From the NCBI RefSeq assembly GCF_042652785.1, contig NZ_JBHSHD010000010.1, positions 372,001 to 436,000 of the forward strand: a stretch of DNA of 64,000 bases. The letters are read 5' to 3'. Origin of the DNA: Dokdonella_A ginsengisoli (GTDB lineage: Bacteria; Pseudomonadota; Gammaproteobacteria; Xanthomonadales; Rhodanobacteraceae). The first letter of the stretch is position 1, and every line of letters starts with the position of its first letter. Shown piece by piece: positions 42,640-50,021 of this stretch. The translations under genes and the position numbers were made by a program. Under the pieces are notes generated by a model. It ran no database searches. It was given only the letters and a program-made list of their open reading frames with translations, and was not told where the DNA came from.

Positions 42640-42954
42640 GAAGCCTCGACGCCCTCGGCGTCTGCGCGGTCGTGCGCCGGCGAAGTTGGAGCGGCGCGAA
42701 CCTTGCGCGCAGCAGCGCTGCCCGTCGTCCACGTGCATTTTCCGCTGCGCGAAGGAGCGCAGGGGGAATCCTGCGCCATCAGCGCTTCTCGTCCACGGCG
42801 AACTCGCCCTGGGGCAAACCCGAGCTAGGGTTTCCTCGAATGTAAACGTTTACATCCGGGGGAGTAGCGTAACTGGGCGATTCTGCGACGAGGCGGCCGA
42901 GGCCGGCTTCGCGCATCCGCGGCCAATCCGGTTCACGCGATCAGGAGGCGAGTC
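42640..42954. promoter_or_regulatory. 315-nt intergenic region upstream of the orphan barrel-like gene
   Basis: No coding region is supported. It contains the hairpin after the carbon-nitrogen hydrolase gene and a perfect 16-bp palindrome at 42840-42855 (listed separately). A GC-rich leader then ends in GATCAGGAGGCGAGTC, a strong ribosome binding site for the gene at 42955. Confidence 0.6.
42840..42855. promoter_or_regulatory. Perfect LacI-family-type operator palindrome
   Basis: ATGTAAACGTTTACAT is a perfect 16-bp palindrome with the central CG and the A/T-rich arms typical of LacI/GalR-family operators. It is the only strongly AT-rich element in the area and lies 100 nt upstream of the orphan gene. 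No LacI-type regulator is encoded in the window, so the partner would act from elsewhere. Confidence 0.65.
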
Positions 42955-44025
42955 ATGAGCGATTCGACAGGCGGTGTAGGCGGCGCCGGAGCGGGCGGCG
43001 GCGCGAACGTTCACGGCAGCAACGACACGCACGACACGCGCGGCGCCGACAGCGCCGGGTCGGCCGACGCGGGCGGCGCATCGGCGGCCGGGACGGCGCA
43101 GGCGTCGGCACCGGCAAGCGGCACGGCCGCGTCGGCGCAGGCCTCGGAAGACAGTGCGCGCGCGCATCCGGAGGCGCATTACTCGTCCGAGGCGCCCAAT
43201 CCGACCGGCCCGACGCAGGACCAGGTCGACAGCCTGACCAGCGCCAACGTGACGACGCCGATGTCGATGCAGGCGCAGATGTCGGCGATCTCGCAGACCA
43301 CGGCGGCGGTGCAGAAGGCGGCCGAGTCGGCCGCCGCGATCGGCTTTTCGCCGTCGGCGTCGGAGACGGCGCCGGCCGAGAGTTCGTTCTCGATCGCCAA
43401 TTCGCCGGCGACCCTCGACGGCCGCCCGAAAGTCGATCCGAAGACCTCGCTCGGCGAGCTGGGCCCGACCTTCAGCCAGACGGTCGATGCCGACAAGCCG
43501 TCGGTGACGATCACCATGAAGAACCCCGGCATGCTCGCCGCCGGCGACGGCGTGACCGTTTCGGCGGTGCTGCACGACGCGGCGGCGCCGAAGAAGACCG
43601 GCGTTCCGAGCCTGGACGTGACGGCGACCTACAACAGCGTGCTGGCGACGCCGGCGCAGGACGAAGCGGTCAAGTCGGTGCCGGCGCAGGTTCCCGGCGT
43701 GCAGTTCGGCCTCGGCCTGACCGCTGTCGGCACGCCGAACATGGCCGTCAACGCCGACGCCGTGCTCAAGGGTTTGGACCGGTCGGTCGAGGTGAAGGCG
43801 GGCTACAACTTCCAGACCAAGGCGGTCTCGCTGGACGGCAAGCTTTCGGTCAAGTCGGTGGACGTCATCGCGCACCAGGACTGGACCGCGAACGGCGCGT
43901 CCAACACCAGCGTCGGCGTGCAGTACAACTTCACCGACAACTTCTGGGCCAAGGTGGAAGTGCGCAACAAGGCCGGGGCCGGCAGCAGCTTCTACGGCGG
44001 CTTCGGCCTCAAGGGCAAGTTCTGA
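42955..44025 (+). CDS. Orphan protein: Ala/Ser/Gly-rich N-terminus and outer-membrane-barrel-like C-terminus
   Basis: 356 residues, no family recognised. Residues 1-75 are low-complexity Gly/Ala/Ser with scattered His/Asp and no signal peptide. Residues 90-130 form an Ala-rich helix-like segment. From about 180 on, alternating patterns (VTITMKNPGM, LDVTATYNSVL, VEVKAGYNFQTKAVSLDGKLSVKSVDV, TSVGVQYNFTDNFWAKVEVRN) resemble barrel strands, and the protein ends FYGGFGLKGKF, with a terminal Phe as in many outer-membrane proteins. The lack of a Sec signal is odd for such a protein. A strong ribosome binding site and an upstream LacI-type palindrome support expression. Confidence 0.75.
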   Translation: MSDSTGGVGGAGAGGGANVHGSNDTHDTRGADSAGSADAGGASAAGTAQASAPASGTAASAQASEDSARAHPEAHYSSEAPNPTGPTQDQVDSLTSANVTTPMSMQAQMSAISQTTAAVQKAAESAAAIGFSPSASETAPAESSFSIANSPATLDGRPKVDPKTSLGELGPTFSQTVDADKPSVTITMKNPGMLAAGDGVTVSAVLHDAAAPKKTGVPSLDVTATYNSVLATPAQDEAVKSVPAQVPGVQFGLGLTAVGTPNMAVNADAVLKGLDRSVEVKAGYNFQTKAVSLDGKLSVKSVDVIAHQDWTANGASNTSVGVQYNFTDNFWAKVEVRNKAGAGSSFYGGFGLKGKF

Positions 44026-44038
44026 TCGGGCCGCCGAC

Positions 44039-44056
44039 GCGCCCGGTCGCGGGCGC
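44039..44056. terminator. Hairpin between convergent orphan gene and PAP2 gene
   Basis: GCGCCCG and CGGGCGC around the tetraloop GTCG, 13 nt after the orphan gene stop and 11 nt from the PAP2 stop. Perfect 7-bp stem, no T-tract; candidate bidirectional terminator. Confidence 0.45.
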
Positions 44057-44067
44057 GCCGGCCGGTT

Positions 44068-44613
44068 TCACGCCAGCCAGCTGGCCGGCACCAGCCACAG
44101 CGACGAGCCGGCCAGCGCGCAGCCGATCAGCGTCGCCGCCAGCACGTCGCTCGGATAGTGCATGCCGAGCACCACGCGCGACATCGCCACCAGCACGGTG
44201 AAGGCGATCAGCGGCGGCGCCAGCAGCGGGAAGTAGGCCAGCGCGATCAGCGTGAAGCTAACCGCGTGCAGCGTGTGGCCGGAGGGGAAGCTGAATTCGT
44301 CCAGCGGCGCGACGTACGGCGTGATGTCGGCGTGCGAGCGGAACGGCCGCGGCCGGCGCGTCCAGCGCTTGAGCACGCGGTAGAGCGTGGCGGCGATCAC
44401 GCCGACCGCGGCCATGTGGATCGCCGCGTGCAGGCCGCGCGTGCCGCCGAACGCGGCGAGCAGGGCCATCAGCGCGTACCAGAACACGCCGTCGCCGAGG
44501 CGGCTGATCACGCGGAAGAACCGGGTCAGCGCGCGCCGCGCGCCCCAGCGGTTCATCGCCAGGCACAGGCGGCGTTCGCCGCTGCCGATTTCCAGTCGCT
44601 GCCAGGTCGTCAT
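44068..44613 (-). CDS. PAP2-family membrane phosphatase
   Basis: 181 residues with about five membrane helices. The three PAP2 motifs are present: KRWTRRPRP (KxxxxxxRP), FPSGHT (PSGH) and SRVVLGMHYPSD (SRxxxxxHxxxD). Members remove phosphate from phosphatidate, prenyl pyrophosphates or related lipids. It is coupled to the upstream GT4 glycosyltransferase by an ATGA overlap. Together they could produce and glycosylate diacylglycerol (inference). Confidence 0.9.
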   Translation of the reverse strand: MTTWQRLEIGSGERRLCLAMNRWGARRALTRFFRVISRLGDGVFWYALMALLAAFGGTRGLHAAIHMAAVGVIAATLYRVLKRWTRRPRPFRSHADITPYVAPLDEFSFPSGHTLHAVSFTLIALAYFPLLAPPLIAFTVLVAMSRVVLGMHYPSDVLAATLIGCALAGSSLWLVPASWLA

Positions 44614-45758
44614 GCTGCCGCCCTCCGCATCGCAAGTTCGCCGAGCAGTTCGGCGAAATGGGTCGCCACGCTGGCCGGACTCAGGGCCGCCACCGCATCG
44701 CGTGCGGCACGGCGCAGCGGCGCCGCATCGCTCGCCACGCGGTCGGCCAGCGCGGTCGCGGCGTCGACGAAGGCGGTCTCGTCGCCCAGCGCCACGCAGG
44801 TGCCGGCCAGCGCGTCGTGGATGTGCTCGTGCGCGGCGCCGTAGTCGAACGCCACCACCGGCACGCCGCTGGCGAGCGCTTCGAGCGTCACGTTGCCGAA
44901 GGTTTCGGTCAGGCTCGGGAACAGGAACAGGTCGCCCGAGGCGTAGTGGCGGCCGAGGTCGTCGCCGCGGTGCACGCCGGCGAAGATCAGATCCGGGTGC
45001 TGGGCGGCGAGCGCGGCGCGCGCCGGCCCGTCGCCGACGATGACGAAGCGCGCGCGCGGATGGCGCACCTGGATCGCGCGGAACGCGCGCACGGCGAGGT
45101 CGAGGTTCTTTTCCGGCGCCAGGCGGCCGACGTGAACCACCACCGGATCGTCTGGCGCGGCGCCCCATGACGCGCGCAGCGCGGCGTCGCGGCGGGCCGG
45201 ATCGAACACCGCGGTGTCGACCGCGCGGCGCAGCAGGCGCACGTTGCGGAAGCCGTGCCCGCCGAGGAAGGTGGCCAGTTCCGCGGTCGGCACCAGGGTC
45301 GCCGAGGCGCGGTTGTGGAAGCGGCGCAGGTAGGCGAACACGACCGGCGTCAGGAAGCCGAGCCCGTAGTGGGCGGCGAAATCATCGAAGCGGGTGTGGA
45401 ATCCGGTGCAGGCCGGAATGCCGAGCCGGCGCGCGGCGCCGAGCGCGGTCAGGCCGAGCGGCCCTTCGGTGGCGATGTAGAGCACGTCGGGCCGGCGCCC
45501 GGACCAGCGCCGCTGCAGCGAACGGTGCGCGGGCAGGCCGAAGCGCAGGCCGGGGTAGCGCGGCAGCGAGGCGCCCGGCAGCAGCACCTGGTCGAAACCG
45601 TCGGCGGTTTCCGCGGTCTCCTCCAGCTGGCGCGGACGCACCAGCTCGACCGTATGGCCGAGCCCGGCCACGCCGCGGGCGAGCGCCTGCACCGTCAACG
45701 CGACGCCGTTGATCTCGGGCGGCCAGGTTTCGGTGACGATGGCGACGCGCATGCGCAT
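44610..45758 (-). CDS. GT4-family glycosyltransferase (MgtA/SqdX-like)
   Basis: About 382 residues. The GT-B N-terminal half begins MRVAIVTETWPPEINGVALT and includes LPRYPGLRFGLP, shared by lipid glycosyltransferases of the MgtA/SqdX group. The C-terminal half has VVHVGRLAPEKNLD and the EX7E motif ETFGNVTLE. Activity is probably transfer of mannose, glucose or a sulfosugar from a nucleotide sugar to a lipid; which one is not readable. Two in-frame ATGs 6 nt apart (45758, 45752) are possible starts. It diverges from pstC and carries a Pho-like half site in its upstream region. Confidence 0.88.
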   Translation of the reverse strand: MRMRVAIVTETWPPEINGVALTVQALARGVAGLGHTVELVRPRQLEETAETADGFDQVLLPGASLPRYPGLRFGLPAHRSLQRRWSGRRPDVLYIATEGPLGLTALGAARRLGIPACTGFHTRFDDFAAHYGLGFLTPVVFAYLRRFHNRASATLVPTAELATFLGGHGFRNVRLLRRAVDTAVFDPARRDAALRASWGAAPDDPVVVHVGRLAPEKNLDLAVRAFRAIQVRHPRARFVIVGDGPARAALAAQHPDLIFAGVHRGDDLGRHYASGDLFLFPSLTETFGNVTLEALASGVPVVAFDYGAAHEHIHDALAGTCVALGDETAFVDAATALADRVASDAAPLRRAARDAVAALSPASVATHFAELLGELAMRRAAA

Positions 45759-45828
45759 ACGGGTCCGGTGGTTTCGCGCAGGCTGGGCTGCCTGCTTGAA
45801 GCGCGTATTGCGTCGGCGTGGCGATTCG

Positions 45829-45865
45829 ATGACAGTCCCGTCGGTGGCCGTAACGTTACTGTCAC
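45829..45865. promoter_or_regulatory. Divergent Pho-box-like half sites between GT4 and pstC genes
   Basis: CTGTCAC (45859-45865, plus strand) faces pstC. CTGTCAT (45835 to 45829, minus strand) faces the glycosyltransferase and matches the Pho half site exactly. Each is followed by a poor second half (4 of 7). A 10-bp palindrome GTAACGTTAC (45850-45859) lies between. PhoB control fits the genes but the boxes are incomplete. Confidence 0.35.
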
Positions 45866-45887
45866 AATTCGGACCTAGCGTGCACGA

Positions 45888-46976
45888 ATGCCCGGCAATC
45901 CAGTCACTTGCGATCGTTTCCTGAGCCGCGACCTCGTTCTGGCCGCGGCGCGCCGGCGCGCGCGCCTGGAGCGGCTGCGCGGCGGTTTCGTGTGGGCCGG
46001 AACCGCGATCGTGCTGACCGGACTGCTGGCGATCCCGCTGTACCTGGTCGGCGCGCTGCTGCCGTGGTCGAACCTGCCCGACGGCGCCGGCGCGCGGCTC
46101 GGCGTGCTGCTTGCCGGCACCCTGCGCGCGACCGCGTGCGCGATCGCGGTGGCGCTGCCGCTGGGCCTGGCGACCGCGATGTTCACCGCCCACTACGCGG
46201 CGCCGCGGCTGCGCGCGTGGATCAAGCCGGCGCTGGAGATCCTCGACGCGGTGCCGACGGTGGTGTTCGGCCTGGTCGCCGCGGCGACGCTGGCGCCGTG
46301 GCTGAAGCAGCACGTGGCGACCGTGCTCGCGCTGATCGCGATCGTGCCGGTCGCGCTGCTTGCGGCCGGCATGGCCTTCGGCGCGCGCGTGCGCCGCGCC
46401 GGCTGGCTGCCGCTGTGGCTGCTGCCTGCGCTCGTCGCGGTGGCGGCGCTGGCGGTGGCGATCGCCGCGCGGCAGGAAACGCCCCTCATCGCGCCGCCGA
46501 CGCCGTGGAACGCGATGCTGATCGGCCTCGCCCTCGGCGTCGCCGCGCTGCCGACCGTCTTCTCGGTGGCCGAGGACGCGCTGTTCCTGGTGCCGCGCGC
46601 GCAGTCGCAGGCGGCGTTCGCGCTCGGCGCCACGCGCTGGCAGGCGCTGACCACCGTGCTGCTGCCGGCGGCCGGTTCGGGCCTGCTCGCCGCCGCGCTG
46701 CTGGGCGTCTCGCGCTGCTTCGGCGAGACGATGATCGTCCTGATGGCGAGCGGCAACACGCCGATCGGCGGCTTCGATCCGCTGCTCGGGCTGCGTTCGA
46801 TCAGCGCCGAACTCGCGCTCGGCCTGCCCGAGGCGGCACCGCACGGCGAGGCTTATCGCAGCCTGCTGCTCGCGGCGCTGGCCCTGCTCGTGCTGACCAT
46901 GCTGCTGAGCCTGTGCGCCGACGTCGTGCGCGAGCGTCTGCGCCGCCGCCTGCGCGGCAGCGGAGGGGCGGCGTGA
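45888..46976 (+). CDS. pstC: Phosphate ABC transporter permease PstC
   Basis: 362 residues with about seven membrane helices. The binding-protein-dependent permease signature is visible (AALLGVSRCFGETMIVLMASGN, i.e. the EAA-type loop after FALGATRWQALTTVLLPAA). PstC is one of two channel subunits of high-affinity phosphate import. The order pstC-pstA-pstB-phoU is intact, but no pstS lies in the window, so the phosphate-binding protein must be encoded elsewhere. The start ATG lies 22 nt after the Pho-like half site. Its stop overlaps the pstA GTG. Confidence 0.9.
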   Translation: MPGNPVTCDRFLSRDLVLAAARRRARLERLRGGFVWAGTAIVLTGLLAIPLYLVGALLPWSNLPDGAGARLGVLLAGTLRATACAIAVALPLGLATAMFTAHYAAPRLRAWIKPALEILDAVPTVVFGLVAAATLAPWLKQHVATVLALIAIVPVALLAAGMAFGARVRRAGWLPLWLLPALVAVAALAVAIAARQETPLIAPPTPWNAMLIGLALGVAALPTVFSVAEDALFLVPRAQSQAAFALGATRWQALTTVLLPAAGSGLLAAALLGVSRCFGETMIVLMASGNTPIGGFDPLLGLRSISAELALGLPEAAPHGEAYRSLLLAALALLVLTMLLSLCADVVRERLRRRLRGSGGAA

Positions 46977-48229
46977 GGCGCCGGCTCGACCAGGCGGGCA
47001 CCTGGCTGATCGCCGGCTGCGCGGCGGTCGCGCTGGCCGTCATGCTCGGCCTGCTCGGCGTGCTGCTCGGTGCCGGCTTCGCGCCGTTCTGGCCGGCGCC
47101 GGTCAGCCAGCTGCAGTTGCGCGACGGCAGCGCGCCGCTCGGCGAGATCGTGGCCGCGGACGCGAAAGCGCTGGCGATCCGCACCAGCGAACTCGAGCGC
47201 ATCGGCGGCGGCTACCGGCGCGTGGCGATCGAGGAGATCGTCGCGCGCTCGCAACCAGCCGACGCGGTCGTGGTCGCGCTCGACGACGGACGCCGCCTGT
47301 ACGCCCGTGGCGAAGCGGACGCGGACGCGCTGCTGGCGCAGGCGGGCGGTGCCGCCGAGCGCACGCGCCTGCAGCCGAACGCGCTCGGCTTCTTCGCGCG
47401 CATCGACGCGTTCGTACGCGAGATCGGCCACTTCCTCGGCAGCGCGCCGGTCGCGTCGAACCTCGCCGGCGGCGTGCTGCCGGCGCTGATCGGCACGGTG
47501 ATCCTGGTGCTGCTGATGAGCCTGGTGGCGATGCCGCTCGGCGTCGCCACCGCGATCTACCTGCACCAGCGCCGCGGCTTCGGCGTGCGCCTGGTGCGCG
47601 GCGCCATCAACCAGCTCGCCGGCGTGCCGGCGGTGGTCTACGGCGTGCTCGGGCTGGGCCTGTTCGTGCACGGCATCGGCGCCGGCATCGATCGCTGGTT
47701 CTACGCCGACCGCCTGCCGCTGCCGACGTTCGGCAGCGGCGGCCTGCTGTGGGCGGCGCTGACCCTGGCGCTGCTGACCTTGCCGGTGGTCGTGGTCAGC
47801 GTGGAGGAAGGACTGTCGCGCATTCCGTCCAGCCTGCGCGAAGGCTCGCTGGCGCTCGGCGCGACGCGCGACGAAACCCTGTGGCAGCTGCTGCTGCCGG
47901 CGGCGCGGCCGGCCCTGCTGACCGGACTGGTGCTCGCCGTCGCGCGCGCGGCCGGCGCGGTGGCGCCGCTGATGCTGGTCGGCGTGGTCAAGATCGCGCC
48001 GGCGCTGCCGCTCGACGGCACGTTCCCGTACCTGCATCCGTCGCAGCAGTTCATGCACCTGGGCTTCGCCGTCTACGACGCCGCGCTCGCCAGTCCCGAC
48101 GCGATCCGCGGCGTGCCGCGGGCGTATGCTTGCGCGGGACTGCTCGTCGCCGTGGTGGTCGCGCTGAACCTGTCGGCGATCCTGCTGCGCAACCGCCTGC
48201 GCCATCGCTATCCCGCGCTGGAGAACTGA
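46973..48229 (+). CDS. pstA: Phosphate ABC transporter permease PstA
   Basis: 418 residues. The first helix (about 12-35) is followed by an insert of about 125 residues rich in charged residues (LQLRDGSAPLGEIVAADAKALAIRTSELERIGGGYRRV), probably a periplasmic domain seen in longer PstA proteins. The conserved six-helix permease core starts near residue 165 (NLAGGVLPALIGTVILVLLMSLVAMPLGVATAIYL). The permease loop SLREGSLALGATRDETLWQLLLPAARP is clear. The start is GTG coupled to the pstC stop (GTGA). Confidence 0.92.
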   Translation: MRRRLDQAGTWLIAGCAAVALAVMLGLLGVLLGAGFAPFWPAPVSQLQLRDGSAPLGEIVAADAKALAIRTSELERIGGGYRRVAIEEIVARSQPADAVVVALDDGRRLYARGEADADALLAQAGGAAERTRLQPNALGFFARIDAFVREIGHFLGSAPVASNLAGGVLPALIGTVILVLLMSLVAMPLGVATAIYLHQRRGFGVRLVRGAINQLAGVPAVVYGVLGLGLFVHGIGAGIDRWFYADRLPLPTFGSGGLLWAALTLALLTLPVVVVSVEEGLSRIPSSLREGSLALGATRDETLWQLLLPAARPALLTGLVLAVARAAGAVAPLMLVGVVKIAPALPLDGTFPYLHPSQQFMHLGFAVYDAALASPDAIRGVPRAYACAGLLVAVVVALNLSAILLRNRLRHRYPALEN

Positions 48230-48230
48230 T

Positions 48231-49046
48231 TTGAATGCCGTGCCCGAACCCGCGCCGCTGCCGGCCGCGCCGTCTTCCGTCGTCGACGCTTCCGAGGTCG
48301 CGCTGAGCACCCGGTCGCTGTCGCTGTGGTACGGCCCGCGGCAGGTGCTGTCGGAGATCAGCCTGGACGTGCCGGCGCGCCGCATCACCGCGCTGATCGG
48401 GCCGAGCGGCTGCGGCAAGTCGAGCCTGCTGCGCTGCCTGAACCGGCTCAACGACGAGATCGCCGAGGCGCGCGTCGCCGGCGGCGTGCGCGTCGGCGAC
48501 ACCGACGCGTACGCGAAGGACACGCTGGTGCACGACCTGCGCCGCCGCGTCGGCATGGTGTTCCAGAAGCCGAACCCGTTCCCGCTGTCGATCCACGACA
48601 ACGTCGCCTACGGCCTGCGCCTGCTCGGCGTGCGGCGCCGGCGCGAACTCGACGAGCGCATCGAGGCGGCGCTGCGCTTCGCCGCGCTGTGGGACGAGGT
48701 CGCCACGCGGCTGGACGACAGCGCGCTGGAGCTGTCCCTCGGCCAGCAGCAGCGGCTGGTGATCGCGCGTGCGATCGCGGTCGAACCGGAAATCCTGCTG
48801 CTCGACGAGCCGGCCTCGGCGCTCGATCCGGCGGCCACGCTGCGTTTCGAGGAACTGCTGCACGAGCTGGCGCAGCGCTACACGCTGCTGCTGGTCACGC
48901 ACAACATGCAGCAGGCGGCGCGGGTCTCGCATTTCTCCGCCTTCCTGCACGGCGGCCGGCTGATCGAGTTCGGCGACACCGACGCGCTGTTCACCAATCC
49001 GGGTCAGCGGCAGACCGAGGACTTCATCACCGGACGCTACGGCTGA
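48231..49046 (+). CDS. pstB: Phosphate ABC transporter ATPase PstB
   Basis: 271 residues. Walker A GPSGCGKSS, Q-loop VFQKPNPFPLSIHDN, Walker B ILLLDEPASALDP and switch histidine LLVTHNMQQAARVS are standard for PstB. The ABC signature reads LSLGQQQR instead of LSGGQQQR, a substitution of the first glycine. The start is TTG one base after the pstA stop (or GTG nine bases later). A heptamer repeat array follows before phoU. Confidence 0.93.
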   Translation: MNAVPEPAPLPAAPSSVVDASEVALSTRSLSLWYGPRQVLSEISLDVPARRITALIGPSGCGKSSLLRCLNRLNDEIAEARVAGGVRVGDTDAYAKDTLVHDLRRRVGMVFQKPNPFPLSIHDNVAYGLRLLGVRRRRELDERIEAALRFAALWDEVATRLDDSALELSLGQQQRLVIARAIAVEPEILLLDEPASALDPAATLRFEELLHELAQRYTLLLVTHNMQQAARVSHFSAFLHGGRLIEFGDTDALFTNPGQRQTEDFITGRYG

Positions 49047-49151
49047 ATGCGCGAATCGCGAACGGGGTATCGAAAACCGCCGATGCGGCCCGCATCGACT
49101 TCTACGCGCTGCAATGATCCTTGACGACAATCCGGTCGCCCTACATCTTCG

Positions 49152-49246
49152 TTCCCGATTCCCGATTCCCGATTCCCGATTCCCGATTCCCGATTCCCGA
49201 TTCCCGATTCCCGATTCCCGATTCCCGATTCCCGATTCCCGATTCC
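49152..49246 (+). repeat. 13.6 tandem copies of TTCCCGA abutting the phoU start codon
   Basis: Thirteen perfect units of TTCCCGA (49152-49242) followed by TTCC, then the phoU ATG at 49247. No Shine-Dalgarno sequence can lie next to this ATG. Two upstream starts read through the array: TTG 49121 is in frame with phoU, and ATG 49114 is one base out of frame with 13 units but in frame with 12 or 15. Copy-number change would therefore alter frame, as in phase-variable loci. Heptamer arrays of this sort are used as variable loci in Xanthomonas typing. Confidence 0.9.
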
Positions 49247-49957
49247 ATGGACCGCCTGCATCTCAACCAGCACATTTCTCGTCAGTTCAACAGCGAGATC
49301 GAGGACGTGCGCCGCCAGGTGCTGGCCATGGGCGGACTGGTCGAGGAACAGATCGCCGCGGCGCTGCACATCCTGGTCGAACGCGACGCGGCGGCCCTGG
49401 CCGAGATCCGCGAGCGCGAGCGGCAGATCAACGCGGCGGAACTGGCGATCGACGAACGCTGCGCCTTCATCCTGGCACGGCGGCAGCCGGCAGCGTCGGA
49501 TCTGCGCCTGGTGCTGGCGGTCATGAAGATGCTGGCCGACCTGGAGCGCATCGGCGACGAGGCCAAGCGCATCGCCAAGATGGCGGAGAAGCTGGTCGGC
49601 GAGGAGGGCGGCACCGAGGTGACCGGCGCGCTGAGCGAACTGGGCCTGCTCGGGCGCGGCATGCTGCGCGGCGCGCTGGACGCGTTCGCGCGCTTCGACG
49701 AGCACCTCGCGCTTGAGGTCATGCGCCGCGACCGGCGCATCGACGAAACCTACCGCAGCCTGTTCGCGGTGCTGGTGGCGCGCATGCAGCAGCAGCCGGA
49801 ACAGATTCCGGTCGAGCTGGACCGGCTGTGGTGCGCGCGCTCGCTGGAGCGCATCGGCGACCGCTGCAAGAACCTGTGCGAGTTCGTGCTGTACCTGGTG
49901 CGCGGCAAGGACGTGCGCCACTCGGGCCTGGCCAAGGGCGACGCGCCGCCGTTCTGA
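49247..49957 (+). CDS. phoU: Phosphate signalling regulator PhoU
   Basis: 236 residues forming two PhoU helical bundles, each with the metal-binding-type ExxD motif: LADLERIGDEAKRIAKMA and CARSLERIGDRCKNLCEFVLYL. PhoU links Pst transport to the PhoR/PhoB system. The N-terminus MDRLHLNQHISRQFNSEIEDVRRQVLAMGG matches family members, supporting the ATG right after the repeat. Translation could instead begin at TTG 49121, adding a repeat-encoded tail of PDSRFPI units. The repeat makes its expression potentially variable. Confidence 0.94.
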   Translation: MDRLHLNQHISRQFNSEIEDVRRQVLAMGGLVEEQIAAALHILVERDAAALAEIRERERQINAAELAIDERCAFILARRQPAASDLRLVLAVMKMLADLERIGDEAKRIAKMAEKLVGEEGGTEVTGALSELGLLGRGMLRGALDAFARFDEHLALEVMRRDRRIDETYRSLFAVLVARMQQQPEQIPVELDRLWCARSLERIGDRCKNLCEFVLYLVRGKDVRHSGLAKGDAPPF

Positions 49958-49964
49958 GCGGGCG

Positions 49965-49999
49965 AAAAAAAAGCCGGCGTCCGCTTCGCGAACGCCGGC
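49965..49999 (-). terminator. Intrinsic terminator of the phasin gene
   Basis: On the minus strand, GCCGGCGT and ACGCCGGC form an 8-bp stem with an 11-nt loop, followed directly by eight T residues. It starts 23 nt after the phasin stop codon. It is the clearest rho-independent terminator in the window and also lies 15 nt beyond the phoU stop, between convergent genes. Confidence 0.88.
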
Positions 50000-50021
50000 C
50001 CCGGTGACGGCTTGCTGGGGC

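Noticed and set aside
49152..49246. CRISPR array
   Set aside because: The repeat is a 7-bp tandem without spacers; no cas gene is in the window.
49114..49716. Open frame starting at ATG 49114 and running through the heptamer array
   Set aside because: Beyond the array it is in the wrong frame of phoU and has no recognisable protein; it matters only as a possible start if the array changes length.
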